Source: Wenjunlia tyrosinilytica (lineage in GTDB: Bacteria > Actinomycetota > Actinomycetes > Streptomycetales > Streptomycetaceae). Taken from it: a stretch of 64,000 nt of DNA. Positions within the stretch are counted from its first letter, which is position 1. The number at the start of each line of letters is the position of its first letter. The notes below the pieces were generated by a model that saw nothing but the letters and a program-made list of their open reading frames with translations, was not told the origin of the DNA and did not search any database. The DNA lies in NCBI RefSeq assembly GCF_014646055.1, contig NZ_BMMS01000021.1, positions 1 through 64,000 on the forward strand, written 5' to 3'. A program made the position numbers and the translations under genes. Below, piece after piece: positions 20,501-29,584 of the stretch.

Positions 20501-21122
20501 GGCCGTAGGCGGGGACGGTGGCCTCGTTGCGGGCCAGGAGGCGGGCCATGGCGCGGGCGGTGACCTGGCGCAGGGGGACGGCGAAGCCGCCGTCGGGGCG
20601 GCTGTCGGGCCCCGCGTGGAGGGCGGTGCCGAGGACCGCGAGGACGGCGCCGGTGTCCCGGTCGATGACGGGGCTGCCGGAGAGTTCGGGGTTGAGCCGG
20701 ATGCCGCCGGGGACCTCGGCGGTGAACTCCATGACGTCAGCGATGAGGTGGAAGCGGTCGGTGGCGGTGTAGGTGACGGTGGCCGTGCCGAGGATGAGCG
20801 CTTCGGCGTCGGGGTCGGCGCCCAGGACGATGTGGCGGGCGCCGCCGGCGGCGGCGATGGGGAGCGGGGATGCGGGAATGCCCTCGGTGCGGACGAGGGC
20901 GATGTCGAAGTCGGGGAGGGGGACGACGGCGGAGGCGTCGATGATGCGGGACTCGCCGGGGGCGGGACCGTGGAGGACGAGTCGGGCGAGGCCGTCGACG
21001 GCTTCGTGGCTGGTGATGACCGTGCCGATGGTGTCGGCGAGGAATCCCGTGCCGCGGGGGCGGCCTGCGAGGTCGCAGATGCGCACCAGCGCCTCGCTCG
21101 CACGGTCGTGCCGCACCGCCAT
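17547..21122 (-). CDS. Trypsin-like protease / NACHT-like STAND NTPase / helical-repeat fusion
   Basis: A 1191-residue multidomain protein, likely a signal-transducing sensor. Residues 10-195 match a trypsin-fold serine protease with a plausible triad: His39 (TSHEAV), Asp73 (DFDIAL) and Ser148 (LSGSPV). A Thr/Asn/His-rich linker spans about 249-299. The NTPase follows: Walker A-like GDPGCGRTT (307-315), Walker B VVLDGPEE (about 394-401) and the NACHT-type ACRP motif (430-433). The invariant Walker lysine is Arg313. The C-terminal 500 residues are Leu/Ala-rich helical repeats like HEAT/TPR. The ATG at 21122 has a GGGGAGG site. Such fusions occur in bacterial conflict (Avs/STAND) systems; that role is inference. 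Confidence 0.85.
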   Translation of the reverse strand: MAVRHDRASEALVRICDLAGRPRGTGFLADTIGTVITSHEAVDGLARLVLHGPAPGESRIIDASAVVPLPDFDIALVRTEGIPASPLPIAAAGGARHIVLGADPDAEALILGTATVTYTATDRFHLIADVMEFTAEVPGGIRLNPELSGSPVIDRDTGAVLAVLGTALHAGPDSRPDGGFAVPLRQVTARAMARLLARNEATVPAYGPDLNLAGALQLAATTVGLQPVVERSERADIEEELDHFLDPAVTDTPDRTANDTANHTARDTTKRTTKHTTNHHTKDTANDVPTPDDTPTATGVLVLGLVGDPGCGRTTELAALTIRRAQGQNPAPTVWLRGADLHPDDHGLKDAVERALSAAGRIVAATSCVPLPPEGACPDAVGRLAEAGGRPLLVVLDGPEEMPTPALGLTDWTSGTADWLRTSGVRLAIACRPEYWEHAGALFPAPMLYRPRNGGPPSSWLPACVRVGALSATQAERVRTRLGVPAHALTRHNEAHPLALRLLADLRQAVPDLPKDATPSRGELFTAHLDLAALRIAFRLSAESTASPSPTPLRMLALKVTGRVHEAARRCLGPGQGGLDAESFEELFPWRTGWACAVLTERLLTPAGSGYRFTHEELADWLQGLHLDVDEALDTLALAEPPAPPSPDPLPPKPSRFRRGRKAPPPPETRPAPPTAPVPRHRAGPVVQALLTLDETQGPTALTPRLERLAQALDGDGTCPEESAWWAAHLLAGTLLKLPHAERYLDVLHLLARQITVHSVRIGGFQNAPRLRRFEPRFWMALPLPLPERVELLRLLLPADAPPSEAGEDRFLDAAGRYLADDPGAVQPLLCEWFDDERRLQAAATVAAATQALLHTHRRRAVDDLTEALVAAAHPRADELLAALAEDEPSAVCRAVDRWSHDERLERHVAAGAYGLRAAPHITTDADRRLLRYAAQILLGRSTDCSVHGAALSLLVLDPATRSRHLPQALAAFEAADPNLCASALGAALSTHPEEVLAAFQARLEKPGAAVADVLRELADVRTPALSRRAAELVRDYLDLRPEGAVHVAAYLDRRLEQGPEARAVLLPLVTGLVRDQPPAVRRCLASVLVTPGGRASRPLRQELLDVLLEHERNVDVLDAVLQGAAEHVQGRPAALTRELVLRAALLLGRTPEGTAHLDRRLGRLATVSPAFARGTWETLSRSAEAPAGVG
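20280..20363 (-). repeat. 12-base tandem repeat inside the STAND gene linker
   Basis: Seven units of 12 bases, on the plus strand of the form GG(T/C)GGTGnnnTT or close variants, run from 20280 to 20363. Because 12 is a multiple of 3 they encode a repeating Thr-rich tetrapeptide linker between protease and NTPase. Unit number is therefore free to change without frameshift. Confidence 0.85.
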
Positions 21123-21632
21123 TCATGAACCTCCCCGCCAAGGGCCCGAGCTCTGACTCCCCCGCGTCGACGGTAGGGGGTTGGGGAACGGGATGACATG
21201 GGATGAGGGGAACGCGCCCCCGCTCGCACCTGGGGTTCGCATCGAGCGCCCGACCATTGGAGTGAATCCCGCCCTGCGGGCGGTGCGAAGAGGTTTGAAC
21301 GCGGCGCGGGGAGCCGGCAGTTGTGCTGCCAGGCGGCGGTCGAACCTGCGCCGCCTCGCACCGAGAGACAGGCAGCCGACGCTGGACCGACGGCCTCGCT
21401 CCCGAACGAAGGTTCACTCCACGCGCTGCCGCGCGCGGCCTGTCCGCGCCCTTGGAGGGGGCCGGGGGTATTGCCCCCTGCCGCCCCAAGGCCGTTGGTC
21501 GGCGCGACGCGGCCTCGCCGCTGCCCGGCAGCGCGGACCCGCCCACCGCCCAACACTCCCCGTTGCCAGGGCCTTTGCCCTTCGCGCGCCGGCGCGGGCG
21601 AGTCACCCGCCGCGGTGCGCCCCGGCGCGCTG
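21123..21632. other. 510-base region without a recognisable gene
   Basis: Lies between the truB stop and the start of the protease-NTPase gene, both on the minus strand. All frames give Arg/Pro/Gly-rich sequence with no family signal. Small inverted repeats are visible, for example CCGCCC TGC GGGCGG (about 21272-21287) and GGGGG/CCCCC around 21470. It should contain the truB terminator and the promoter of the NTPase gene, but I cannot place either with confidence. Confidence 0.5.
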
Positions 21633-22532
21633 CTACACGAACACTGCCAGGATGCGGGCTTGGCCCGTGCGTTCTTCCACCAGGGCCAGGAAGCGTTCTT
21701 CCGGGCCGAAGACGGCGATGGGGCCATCGCCCAAGCCCTCGACCTTCAGACGGACGCCGTTGACCAGCAGGCGGGCCTGTTCCGCGTCCACATCCCACCT
21801 CGGGAAGGCCGCCGCCGCGGCCTCGCTGATGGGCATGTACGAGAACGTCTCCTCCAGCTCGTCCAGCGACTTCGCCATCCCGAGTGTGTACGGACCGACC
21901 CGGGTGCGGCGGAGCGCCGTCAGGTGGCCGCCCACACCCAGCCCCGCGCCCAAGTCACGGGCCAGGGCCCGGATGTACGTGCCGGACGAGCACTCCACCG
22001 TCACATCCAGGTCCAGCACCTCGGTGCCGTCCGCCGGCGCCACCACCCGCACCTCGTGCACCGTGAACGACGAGACGGTGACCGGCCTGGCCGCCAGTTC
22101 CACCTCCTCGCCGGAGCGCACCCTGCTGTACGACCGCTTTCCGTCGATCTTGATCGCGCTGATCTTCGACGGCACCTGCTGGATGTCCCCGGTCAGCTCC
22201 GCGATGCCCTTGTCGATGGCCTCCCGCGTGACGCCGGTCGCCGGGACGGTCTCGGTGACCTCGCCCTCGGCGTCGTCGGTGATCGTCGTCCGGCCCAGCC
22301 GGATCGTCGCGTCGTACGCCTTCTCCGTCAGCGCCAGGTGCCCCAGCAGCCGGGTGGCCTTCTCGACGCCGAGCACCAGCACACCCGTCGCCATCGGGTC
22401 CAGCGTGCCAGCGTGGCCGACCCTGCGGGTGCCCGCGAGGCGGCGCGTGCGCGCCACGACGCCGTGCGAGGTGATCCCGGCAGGCTTGTCGACGATGACA
22501 AGGCCGTCGGGCCCCGTTCCCTTGCGTTTCAT
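21633..22532 (-). CDS. truB: tRNA pseudouridine(55) synthase
   Basis: Makes pseudouridine 55 in the T-loop of tRNAs. The 299-residue protein has the N-terminal DKPAGITSH segment, the TruB catalytic motif GHAGTLDPMATGVL (Asp at about residue 46) and the later SGTYIRALARDLG motif. The ATG at 22532 shares one base with the nrnA stop (TGATG), so the two are translationally coupled. It is part of the nusA-infB-rbfA-nrnA-truB block. Confidence 0.96.
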   Translation of the reverse strand: MKRKGTGPDGLVIVDKPAGITSHGVVARTRRLAGTRRVGHAGTLDPMATGVLVLGVEKATRLLGHLALTEKAYDATIRLGRTTITDDAEGEVTETVPATGVTREAIDKGIAELTGDIQQVPSKISAIKIDGKRSYSRVRSGEEVELAARPVTVSSFTVHEVRVVAPADGTEVLDLDVTVECSSGTYIRALARDLGAGLGVGGHLTALRRTRVGPYTLGMAKSLDELEETFSYMPISEAAAAAFPRWDVDAEQARLLVNGVRLKVEGLGDGPIAVFGPEERFLALVEERTGQARILAVFV

Positions 22533-23638
22533 CAGTCCCTGAGTTCGTTTTCGAGCAGCGTGCGGAAGCGCTCGACCGTCGTCGCCGCGTCGTCGTACGA
22601 GGTGAAGCCCGCCGCGTAGGCGTGGCCCCCGCCGCCGAGCCCGGCGCACACCGCGCCCAGGTCGACCGCGCCCTTGGCCCTCGACGAGCCGTAGAACGAG
22701 CCGTCCTCGCCCTCCTTGAGCACAAGGGCGACCTCGGCCTCCGCGGCCTTGCGGACCACGTCGATGAGCCCCTCGACCTCGTCCATCGCGACGCCGTGCC
22801 GCTCCCTGTCGGCGTGCGGCACCACCGTCCACACCAGGCCCCTGCCCCCGGCCGCCTCCGGCTCGAGGCGGGCCCGCTCCAGCGCCGCCGCCAGCACCTT
22901 GAGATAGCCGAACGACGCCGTGTCCCACAGCTGCCGCGAGATCAGGTCCTGCCGGATCCCCGTGGCCAGCAGCCTGGCGGCGAGCTCATGGGTGGCCGGG
23001 GTCGTGGCGGTGTACTTGAACGACCCCGTATCGGTCGCCACCCCCGTGTACAGGCAGACCGCGATGTCATGGGTCAGCGGCACCCCGAGCCGCCGCAGCA
23101 GCTCGTCCGCGAGGACGGCCGTCGCCGGGGCGGCGGGATCGATCAGGCGGCAGCTCCCGAAGCCGTTGTTCGAGCTGTGGTGGTCGATCACGATGAGCTC
23201 GCGTGCGGCAAGCGCCTTGTCGCACAGCAGCCCGAGGCGGTGCTCGGACGCCACGTCGAAGACGACCACCAGCTCGGGTGCGTCGGGCACCTCGGCCGCC
23301 GGGATCAGCAGGTCCTGGCCCGGCAGGAACGACAGCGAGGCCGGCACCACCTGCGGGTCGTCGCCGAACGAGACAAACGCGTCCACGCCGAGCGAGCGCA
23401 GCGCGAGCCCGGCCGCCAGCGCCGAGCCGAGCGCGTCGCCGTCGGGCGAGACGTGGCAGACCAGGTGGACCTCTCGGGCGGCGCCCACGAGCTTCACGGC
23501 GGTCTCCCAGGCATGCTCCGGGATGGCCGCGCGGGCCCGCCGGGGCGCGGGTGCCGCGGCCTCGTCGACGGCGGAGTCGGCAGCGGGCTCGACGGCGGGA
23601 TCGACGGCGGGCGGCCGACCGGCAGGGTCGCCGGCCAC
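22532..23638 (-). CDS. nrnA: DHH-family oligoribonuclease / pAp phosphatase NrnA
   Basis: DHH/DHHA1 phosphoesterase that degrades nanoRNA and pAp, finishing mRNA decay. The 368-residue protein has the DHH motifs VSPDGDALGS and VIDHHSSN and the C-terminal DHHA1 glycine motif GGGGHAYAAG. The N-terminal 40 residues are Ala/Pro-rich and may be dispensable, so the GTG at 23638 is the longest reasonable start. It follows the rbfA stop by 2 bases and overlaps truB by 1 base. Confidence 0.92.
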   Translation of the reverse strand: MAGDPAGRPPAVDPAVEPAADSAVDEAAAPAPRRARAAIPEHAWETAVKLVGAAREVHLVCHVSPDGDALGSALAAGLALRSLGVDAFVSFGDDPQVVPASLSFLPGQDLLIPAAEVPDAPELVVVFDVASEHRLGLLCDKALAARELIVIDHHSSNNGFGSCRLIDPAAPATAVLADELLRRLGVPLTHDIAVCLYTGVATDTGSFKYTATTPATHELAARLLATGIRQDLISRQLWDTASFGYLKVLAAALERARLEPEAAGGRGLVWTVVPHADRERHGVAMDEVEGLIDVVRKAAEAEVALVLKEGEDGSFYGSSRAKGAVDLGAVCAGLGGGGHAYAAGFTSYDDAATTVERFRTLLENELRD

Positions 23639-23640
23639 GG

Positions 23641-24162
23641 TCAGGAGTCCCTGTCCTTGTCGGCGGCGACGTCCGCGGAAGCGTCGGACGCGGAGGCCTC
23701 GGACGCCGCGGCGCCGGGCTCGCCGCCCTCGTCGTCCGCGTCCTCGCCCGGAACCCGGTACGGGTCCGCCTCGCCCGCGTACTTCGCGCCCGCGGCCGTG
23801 CTGCGCACCTGCTCGTCGGCGGCACGGGCCTTGGCCAGCAGGTCGTCGATGGTGCGGGCGTTGTCCGGGACGGCGTCCAGGACGAACGTCAGCGACGGGG
23901 TGTAGCGCACCCCGGTCTGCCGCCCGACCTCGGAGCGCAGGACTCCCTTGGCGCTCTCCAGCGCCGCGGCCGAGGCCTCGCGCTCGGTCTCGTCACCGAA
24001 GACCGTGTAGAAGACGGTGGCCTCCCGCAGGTCACCGGTGACCCGGGTGTCGGTGATGGTCACGAAGCCCAGCCGGGGATCCTTGATCCGCCGGTCCAGG
24101 GTCTCGGCGACGACGACCCGGATGCGGTCCGCCAGCTTTCGCGCCCGCGCGGTGTCGGTCAC
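23641..24162 (-). CDS. rbfA: 30S ribosome-binding factor A
   Basis: Assembly factor for the 16S 5' end and cold adaptation. The 173-residue protein shows the RbfA KH-like core: [30 protein letters not shown] and [11 protein letters not shown] non-conserved acidic Ala/Ser/Asp-rich tail occupies the last 45 residues. The start is GTG 24162, preceded by AGGAGGAGG. It lies between DUF503 and nrnA in the translation operon. Confidence 0.95.
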   Translation of the reverse strand: MTDTARARKLADRIRVVVAETLDRRIKDPRLGFVTITDTRVTGDLREATVFYTVFGDETEREASAAALESAKGVLRSEVGRQTGVRYTPSLTFVLDAVPDNARTIDDLLAKARAADEQVRSTAAGAKYAGEADPYRVPGEDADDEGGEPGAAASEASASDASADVAADKDRDS

Positions 24163-24299
24163 TGTGAGGTCCTCCTCCTACTGCGAGCGGTCCAGGGCCG
24201 GGCCGTGCTTGCACAGCCGTCCCAACGTACCGCCCGCGCGCCCGAGGGCGCGTTCCGTCTTCGGTTCCTATACATCTGCACGGTGTGCGGACGCGGCCG

Positions 24300-24599
24300 T
24301 CAGTCGCCGTCCCCGCCACCGTGGTACCGCCTCCGTACGGAGAGCAGCTCCACCTCCGGGCGCCCGGCCACGAGCCGCTCGCACCTGTCCAGCACGTCGG
24401 TGCAGTGGCCGACGTCCCCCGAGACCACCGCGAGGCCGATCTCGGCCCTGCGATGGAGGTCCTGGCCGCCCACCTCGGCCGCACTCACCGCGTACTTGCG
24501 CTGGAGCTCGGCGAGGATGGGGCGGACGATCGAACGCTTCTCCTTGAGCGAGTGGACATCGCCGAGGAGGAGATCGAAGGACAGAGTCCCTACGTACAT
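24300..24599 (-). CDS. DUF503 family protein (YlxP-like)
   Basis: Small conserved protein of the infB-rbfA neighbourhood. The 99-residue product starts MYVGTLSFDLLLGDVHSLK, then KEKRSIVRPILAEL, typical of DUF503. The C-terminus is Gly/Asp-rich. In Bacillus the equivalent ylxP lies between infB and rbfA too; a role in ribosome assembly is proposed, not proven. Confidence 0.92.
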   Translation of the reverse strand: MYVGTLSFDLLLGDVHSLKEKRSIVRPILAELQRKYAVSAAEVGGQDLHRRAEIGLAVVSGDVGHCTDVLDRCERLVAGRPEVELLSVRRRYHGGGDGD

Positions 24600-24690
24600 G
24601 CGTATCGGGTCAAGCCGACCCGTGAGGCCTCGTCGTACCGCTCCTTGATCCGGGAGCGGCCATAACCTGTGGAACGGTACACGCTACGAC

Positions 24691-24730
24691 CGGGGCCGAT
24701 CGACGGGAATTCCTCCGCCGACCGGCCCCG
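24691..24730 (-). terminator. Hairpin after infB
   Basis: Stem CGGGGCCGATCG (24691-24702) against CGACCGGCCCCG (24719-24730), 12 bp with one mismatch and a 16-base loop. It starts 15 bases past the infB stop. It may partly terminate infB or stabilise its 3' end before the DUF503 gene. Confidence 0.6.
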
Positions 24731-24745
24731 AATCGCTACCGCGTA

Positions 24746-27700
24746 CTAGACGCGCGGCTTCTCGCGCATCTCGAACGTCTCAATGACATCGTCGATCTTG
24801 ATGTCGTTGTAGTTCGAGAGCTTGATACCGCACTCGAAGCCCTCGCGGACCTCGGTGGCGTCGTCCTTGAAACGGCGCAGCGTGTCGATCGACAGGTTGT
24901 CGGCGACGACCGAGCCGTCCCGGACGAGCCGGGCCTTGGCGTTGCGCCGGACCAGGCCCGAGCGGACCAGGGCACCGGCGATGTTGCCGAACTTGGACGA
25001 GCGGAAGATCTCGCGGATCTCCGCGGTGCCCAGCTGGACCTCTTCGTAGACCGGCTTGAGCATGCCCTTGAGCGCGGCCTCGATCTCCTCGATCACCTGG
25101 TAGATGACCGAGTAGTACCGGACGTCGACACCCTCGCGCTCGGCCAGCGACGTGGCACGCCCCTCGGCGCGCACGTTGAAGCCGATCACGATCGCGTCGG
25201 AACCCGCCGCGAGGTTGATGTCGTGCTCGGTGACCGCACCCACACCGCGGTGCAGGATGCGCAGGTCGACCTCGTCGCCCACGTCGAGCTGCATGAGCGA
25301 GCTCTCGAGCGCCTCGACCGAACCGGACGCGTCGCCCTTGAGGATGAGGTTGAGCTGCTGGACCTGGCCCTCCTTGAGTACCTGGTCCAGGTCCTCGAGG
25401 GAGATGCGGCGGCGGGTCTTGGCGAACGCTGCGTTGCGCTCGCGGGCGGCCCGCTTCTCGGCGATCTGCCGGGCGGTGCGGTCCTCGTCGACGACGATGA
25501 AGTTGTCGCCGGCGCCGGGCACCGAGGTGAGACCGAGCACCAGGACCGGACGGGACGGGCCCGCCTCCTCCAGCGGGTTGCCGTTCTCGTCGAGCATGGC
25601 GCGCACTCGGCCGTAGGCGTCGCCCGCGACCATCGTGTCGCCGACCCGCAGGGTTCCGCGCTGCACGAGGACCGTCGCCACGGCGCCGCGGCCGCGGTCG
25701 AGGTGGGCCTCGATGGCGATGCCCTGGGCGTCCTGGTGCGGGTTGGCCCGCAGGTCCAGGGACGCGTCCGCGGTCAGGACCACGGCCTCCAGCAGGGAGT
25801 CGATGTTGAGACCCTGCTTGGCGGAGATGTCGACGAACATGGTGTCGCCGCCGTACTCCTCGGCCACCAGGCCGTACTCGGTCAGCTGACCGCGCACCTT
25901 CGTCGGGTCCGCGCCCTCGACGTCGATCTTGTTGACCGCGACCACGATCGGCACGTCGGCCGCCTTGGCGTGGTTCAGCGCCTCGACCGTCTGGGGCATG
26001 ACACCGTCGTTCGCCGCCACCACGAGGATCGCGATGTCGGTGGACTTGGCACCGCGGGCACGCATGGCGGTGAACGCCTCGTGACCCGGGGTGTCGATGA
26101 AGGTGATGGCCCGCTCTTCGTCGTTGACCTCGGTGGCGACCTGGTAGGCACCGATGTGCTGGGTGATGCCACCGGCCTCGCCCGCGACCACGTTGGTCTT
26201 GCGGATCGCGTCGAGCAGCCTGGTCTTGCCGTGGTCGACGTGACCCATGACGGTCACGACCGGGGGACGTGCGACGAGTTCCTCGTCGCCGCCCTCGTCC
26301 TCGCCGAACTCGATGTCGAAGGACTCGAGAAGCTCGCGGTCCTCCTCCTCCGGGCTGACGATCTCGACGGCGTAGTTCATCTCGTCGCCGAGCAGGCGCA
26401 GCGTCTCGTCGGACACCGACTGCGTGGCGGTGACCATCTCGCCGAGGTTCAGCATGACCTGGACCAGCGACGCCGGGTTGGCGTTGATCTTCTCGGCGAA
26501 GTCGCTCAGCGACGCGCCACGCGACAGGCGGACGGTCTGCCCGTTGCCGCGAGGCAGCATGATGCCGCCGATGGACGGGGCCTGCTGGGCCTCGTACTCC
26601 TGACGGCGCTGGCGCTTGGACTTGCGGCCGCGCGACGGGCGTGCGCCCGGACGGCCGAAGGCACCCTGCGTTCCACCGCGGCCACCGGGGCCGCCGGGAC
26701 GGCCGCCGAAACCACCGCCGCCGGGACGGCCGGCGAAACCACCGCCGCCGCCACCGCCACCGGGACGACCGGCGAAACCGCCGCCACCGCCACCGGGACG
26801 ACCGGCACCGCCGCCACCGCCACCCGGACGGCCGGCGAAACCGCCGCCACCGGGACGACCGCCGCCACCGCCACCCGGACGGCCCGCGCCACCGGGACGC
26901 CCGGGAGCACCGGGACGGCCGGGAGCGCCGCCACCGGCGGCCGGACGCTGGGGCATCATGCCCGGGTTCGGACGGTTGCCGCCGCCCTGCGGACGCGGCA
27001 TCGCGCCCGGGTTCGGACGGGGACCGCCCGGAGCGCCGCCGCCGGGACGGGGACCGCCGGCCGGAGCGTTGCCGCCCGGACGGGGGCCGCCCGGACGGGG
27101 TGCGCCACCGGGGGCACCACCGGGACGGCCGGGGGCCTGGGGCCGCGGCATTCCGGTGCTGCCGGAGGTGAAGGGGTTGTTGCCCGGACGCGGACCCGCG
27201 GGGCGCGGGGCGCCGGGACGGGAGCCGCCCTGGCCGGGACGGGCGCCGCCGGACTGACCCGGACGCGGGGCACCCGCACCGGGACGGCCGGCGCCGCGCT
27301 GGTCGCCGCCGCGCTGGTCCCCACCGGGACGCGGGGAGGCGGGACGCGGGCCGGGGGTGGCGCCGGGGCGCGGACCGCGCTGGGCCGGAGCCTCGCTCGG
27401 CGCACTCTGGGCCGCGGGAGCGACCGGAGCGGAGGGCGGGGCCTGGAACTCGACCGGGGCCGGAGCCGGGGTCTGCGCCGGCGGGGCGGGCGCGGCCGGA
27501 GCCGGGCGCGGGCCCGGACGCGGGCCTGCCGGGCGCGGGCCGGGCGCGGGCGTCTGGCCGGCGGGCTTGGGGGCCGCCGGACGCGCCGCGGCAGAACCGG
27601 CCGTCGCGGGCTTCGGGCCCGGGGCAGCGGGACGGGCCGTCGCGCTGCCGGGCGTGGCCGGTGCGGACGGCTTGGACGGCGCCGCCTTGCGGGGCGCGGG

Positions 27701-27886
27701 CTTCGCGGAGGAACGGCCGCCGCCGCTCCCCTGCTGGAAAGCATCTGTCAGTTTGCGTACAACCGGCGCTTCGATCGTCGAAGACGCCGAACGTACGAAC
27801 TCACCAAGTTCTTGGAGCTTGGCCATGACGACCTTGCTCTCGACACCGAACTCCTTGGCGAGCTCGTATACCCGGACCTTTGCCAC
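24746..27886 (-). CDS. infB: Translation initiation factor IF-2
   Basis: GTPase that delivers initiator tRNA. The 1046-residue protein begins with the IF2N domain ([15 protein letters not shown]). A Pro/Ala-rich then Gly-rich stretch (about residues 55-415) follows with many GRPGG repeats. The G1 motif GHVDHGKT is at 548-555, then DTPGHEAF and NKID, and domains II-IV with the fMet-tRNA-binding C-terminus. The start is a GTG at 27886 with AGAAGGAG upstream. The long disordered N-terminus is usual in Streptomyces. Confidence 0.97.
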   Translation of the reverse strand: MAKVRVYELAKEFGVESKVVMAKLQELGEFVRSASSTIEAPVVRKLTDAFQQGSGGGRSSAKPAPRKAAPSKPSAPATPGSATARPAAPGPKPATAGSAAARPAAPKPAGQTPAPGPRPAGPRPGPRPAPAAPAPPAQTPAPAPVEFQAPPSAPVAPAAQSAPSEAPAQRGPRPGATPGPRPASPRPGGDQRGGDQRGAGRPGAGAPRPGQSGGARPGQGGSRPGAPRPAGPRPGNNPFTSGSTGMPRPQAPGRPGGAPGGAPRPGGPRPGGNAPAGGPRPGGGAPGGPRPNPGAMPRPQGGGNRPNPGMMPQRPAAGGGAPGRPGAPGRPGGAGRPGGGGGGRPGGGGFAGRPGGGGGGAGRPGGGGGGFAGRPGGGGGGGGFAGRPGGGGFGGRPGGPGGRGGTQGAFGRPGARPSRGRKSKRQRRQEYEAQQAPSIGGIMLPRGNGQTVRLSRGASLSDFAEKINANPASLVQVMLNLGEMVTATQSVSDETLRLLGDEMNYAVEIVSPEEEDRELLESFDIEFGEDEGGDEELVARPPVVTVMGHVDHGKTRLLDAIRKTNVVAGEAGGITQHIGAYQVATEVNDEERAITFIDTPGHEAFTAMRARGAKSTDIAILVVAANDGVMPQTVEALNHAKAADVPIVVAVNKIDVEGADPTKVRGQLTEYGLVAEEYGGDTMFVDISAKQGLNIDSLLEAVVLTADASLDLRANPHQDAQGIAIEAHLDRGRGAVATVLVQRGTLRVGDTMVAGDAYGRVRAMLDENGNPLEEAGPSRPVLVLGLTSVPGAGDNFIVVDEDRTARQIAEKRAARERNAAFAKTRRRISLEDLDQVLKEGQVQQLNLILKGDASGSVEALESSLMQLDVGDEVDLRILHRGVGAVTEHDINLAAGSDAIVIGFNVRAEGRATSLAEREGVDVRYYSVIYQVIEEIEAALKGMLKPVYEEVQLGTAEIREIFRSSKFGNIAGALVRSGLVRRNAKARLVRDGSVVADNLSIDTLRRFKDDATEVREGFECGIKLSNYNDIKIDDVIETFEMREKPRV
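26690..26960 (-). repeat. Gly/Arg/Pro-coding repeats in infB
   Basis: Imperfect tandem repeats of about 27-39 bases (on the plus strand, cycles of CCGCCACCGCCACCGGGACG) encode [11 protein letters not shown] units of the IF2 linker. Low-complexity coding DNA of this kind is prone to length change. Confidence 0.7.
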
Positions 27887-28022
27887 GTCGCTCCTTCTGG
27901 TCCGGGGTTGGTCGTCCGCCGGACCGTCGCTACTTCACGGGCGTACTCATCGCGTACTCATCGAGTGCTCATCGCAATCTCGACCTACTTCCGACTCGCG
28001 AGGTACCTGACGACCACACGGT

Positions 28023-28364
28023 TCACCGTGCAATCCCTTGCTGTTCTTGCTCTTCGTGCCGCTCTGCCGTGCTCTCGCTCGGCAGCGGGGTCTTGCACTG
28101 TCCGACCCACTCGCGCAGCCCACCCACATCGAGCGGTCCCTGGACCCGGAGGGCCCGCGGGAGCGCCCGACGGCGAACCGCCAGGTCGAGACATGCCTCG
28201 TCGGGGTGCACATATGCTCCCCGACCGGGCAGCGTACCGCGAGGATCAGGGACACACTCGTCCCCGACCGCCACGGTGCGCAGCAGATCGTCCTTGGCCG
28301 CACGCGTTCGGCAGCCCACACAGGTGCGCTCGGGGCATGCACGTGCTCGCGTCCGGCCAGACAC
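28023..28364 (-). CDS. ylxR: YlxR family RNA-binding protein (DUF448)
   Basis: Small nusA-infB operon protein with a GRGAY nucleic-acid-binding motif; the 113-residue product has CVGCR (two Cys) near the N-terminus and GRGAYVHP in the middle. The start is GTG 28364, preceded by GGGAGG at a 10-base distance. The open frame extends further upstream but without family-like sequence. Related proteins affect RNase P or transcription in other bacteria; the role here is unproven. Confidence 0.9.
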   Translation of the reverse strand: MSGRTRARACPERTCVGCRTRAAKDDLLRTVAVGDECVPDPRGTLPGRGAYVHPDEACLDLAVRRRALPRALRVQGPLDVGGLREWVGQCKTPLPSESTAERHEEQEQQGIAR

Positions 28365-28513
28365 TCTCAGTCTACCTCCCCGGGCCTGCGCCGCCCCAAC
28401 GGGATGACGGAAGCACCGGCACTGTGTGATCCGCTGTGTACTCAAACGAACCGTCGGCGATCGTTCCGCATTCCCCGAAGCGCATCATCCGTCTCCGGGG
28501 TCACACGTCTCAC

Positions 28514-28550
28514 ATCCGCCGCCACGACACCAGAAGGTGTCCCGGCGGAT
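28514..28550 (-). promoter_or_regulatory. Two-tier hairpin between nusA and ylxR
   Basis: Outer stem ATCCGCCG (28514-28521)/CGGCGGAT (28543-28550) and inner stem GACACC (28526-28531)/GGTGTC (28536-28541) with loop AGAA. It lies 34 bases past the nusA stop in a 219-base gap. It could attenuate transcription into ylxR-infB or protect the nusA 3' end. Confidence 0.6.
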
Positions 28551-28583
28551 ACGAGCGATACGGGCGTTCGCCTCGACCGGGGA

Positions 28584-29582
28584 TCAGGCCCCGGCGCGGC
28601 CGTCCTCCTGCTCGGTGTCCGGCCGGATGTCGATCCGCCAGCCGGTCAGCCGCGCCGCCAGACGGGCGTTCTGCCCTTCCTTGCCGATCGCCAGCGACAG
28701 CTGGTAGTCCGGCACGGTGACCCGGGCGGAACGGGCCGCCAGATCGACGATCTCGACCTTGCTCACGCGGGCGGGCGAGAGGGCGTTGGCCACCATCTCC
28801 CCCGGGTCGTCCGACCAGTCGACGATGTCGATCTTCTCGCCGTGGAGCTCGGCCATGACGTTGCGCACACGGCCGCCCATCGGGCCGATGCAGGCGCCCT
28901 TGGCGTTGAGGCCGGAGCGCGTGGACCGCACGGCGATCTTGGTGCGGTGGCCTGCCTCGCGGGCGATCGCCGCGATCTCGACGGAGCCGTCGGCGATCTC
29001 GGGGACCTCGAGCGCGAAGAGCTTCTTCACCAGGTTGGGGTGGGTGCGCGAGAGCGTGATGGAGGGGCCGCGCACACCCTTGGCCACCCGCACCACGTAG
29101 GTGCGGATACGGGAGCCGTGCTCGTAGTTCTCGCCCGGCACCTGCTCCTGCGTCGGCAGGATCGCCTCGACCTTGCCGATGTCGACCAGGACGTTGCGGG
29201 GGTCCTTGCCCTGCTGCACGATGCCCGCCACGATGTCGCCCTCGCGGCCGGCGTACTCGCCGAAGGTGATCTCCTCCTCGGCGTCGCGCAGCCGCTGGAG
29301 GATGACCTGCTTGGCCGTGGTGGCGGCGATCCGGCCGAAGCCCGACGGGGTGTCGTCGAACTCGCGCGGCTCGGCGCCCTCCTCCGTCTCGTCCGGGTCC
29401 TCCTGCGCCCACACGGTCACATGCCCGGTGGAGCGGTCGAGCTCGACGCGCGCCTTGTGGCGGCTGCCCTCGGTGCGGTGGTACGCGATGAGGAGGGCCG
29501 ACTCGATCGCCTCGACCAGCAGATCGAACGAGATCTCCTTCTCCCGCACAAGCCCACGCAGAGCGCTCATGTCGATGTCCAC
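28584..29582 (-). CDS. nusA: Transcription termination/antitermination factor NusA
   Basis: RNA polymerase elongation factor. The 332-residue protein has the N-terminal polymerase-binding domain, an S1 domain (about 108-175, [13 protein letters not shown]) and two KH domains ([14 protein letters not shown] and [18 protein letters not shown]). It lacks the acidic repeats of the E. coli protein, as in other actinobacteria. The start is GTG 29582, 2 bases after the rimP stop; an ATG four codons in is an alternative. rRNA antitermination is a known role. Confidence 0.95.
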   Translation of the reverse strand: MDIDMSALRGLVREKEISFDLLVEAIESALLIAYHRTEGSRHKARVELDRSTGHVTVWAQEDPDETEEGAEPREFDDTPSGFGRIAATTAKQVILQRLRDAEEEITFGEYAGREGDIVAGIVQQGKDPRNVLVDIGKVEAILPTQEQVPGENYEHGSRIRTYVVRVAKGVRGPSITLSRTHPNLVKKLFALEVPEIADGSVEIAAIAREAGHRTKIAVRSTRSGLNAKGACIGPMGGRVRNVMAELHGEKIDIVDWSDDPGEMVANALSPARVSKVEIVDLAARSARVTVPDYQLSLAIGKEGQNARLAARLTGWRIDIRPDTEQEDGRAGA

Positions 29583-29584
29583 GG

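Noticed and set aside
21334-21350. GGTTCGA on the minus strand resembling a tRNA T-loop
   Set aside because: The flanking bases cannot form a T stem and no acceptor or anticodon arm is present, so it is not a tRNA.
20737-21798. Minus-strand open frame covering the gene-free 510-base segment
   Set aside because: It overlaps the start of the protease-NTPase gene in another frame and truB, and reads as Arg/Pro/Gly-rich shadow sequence.
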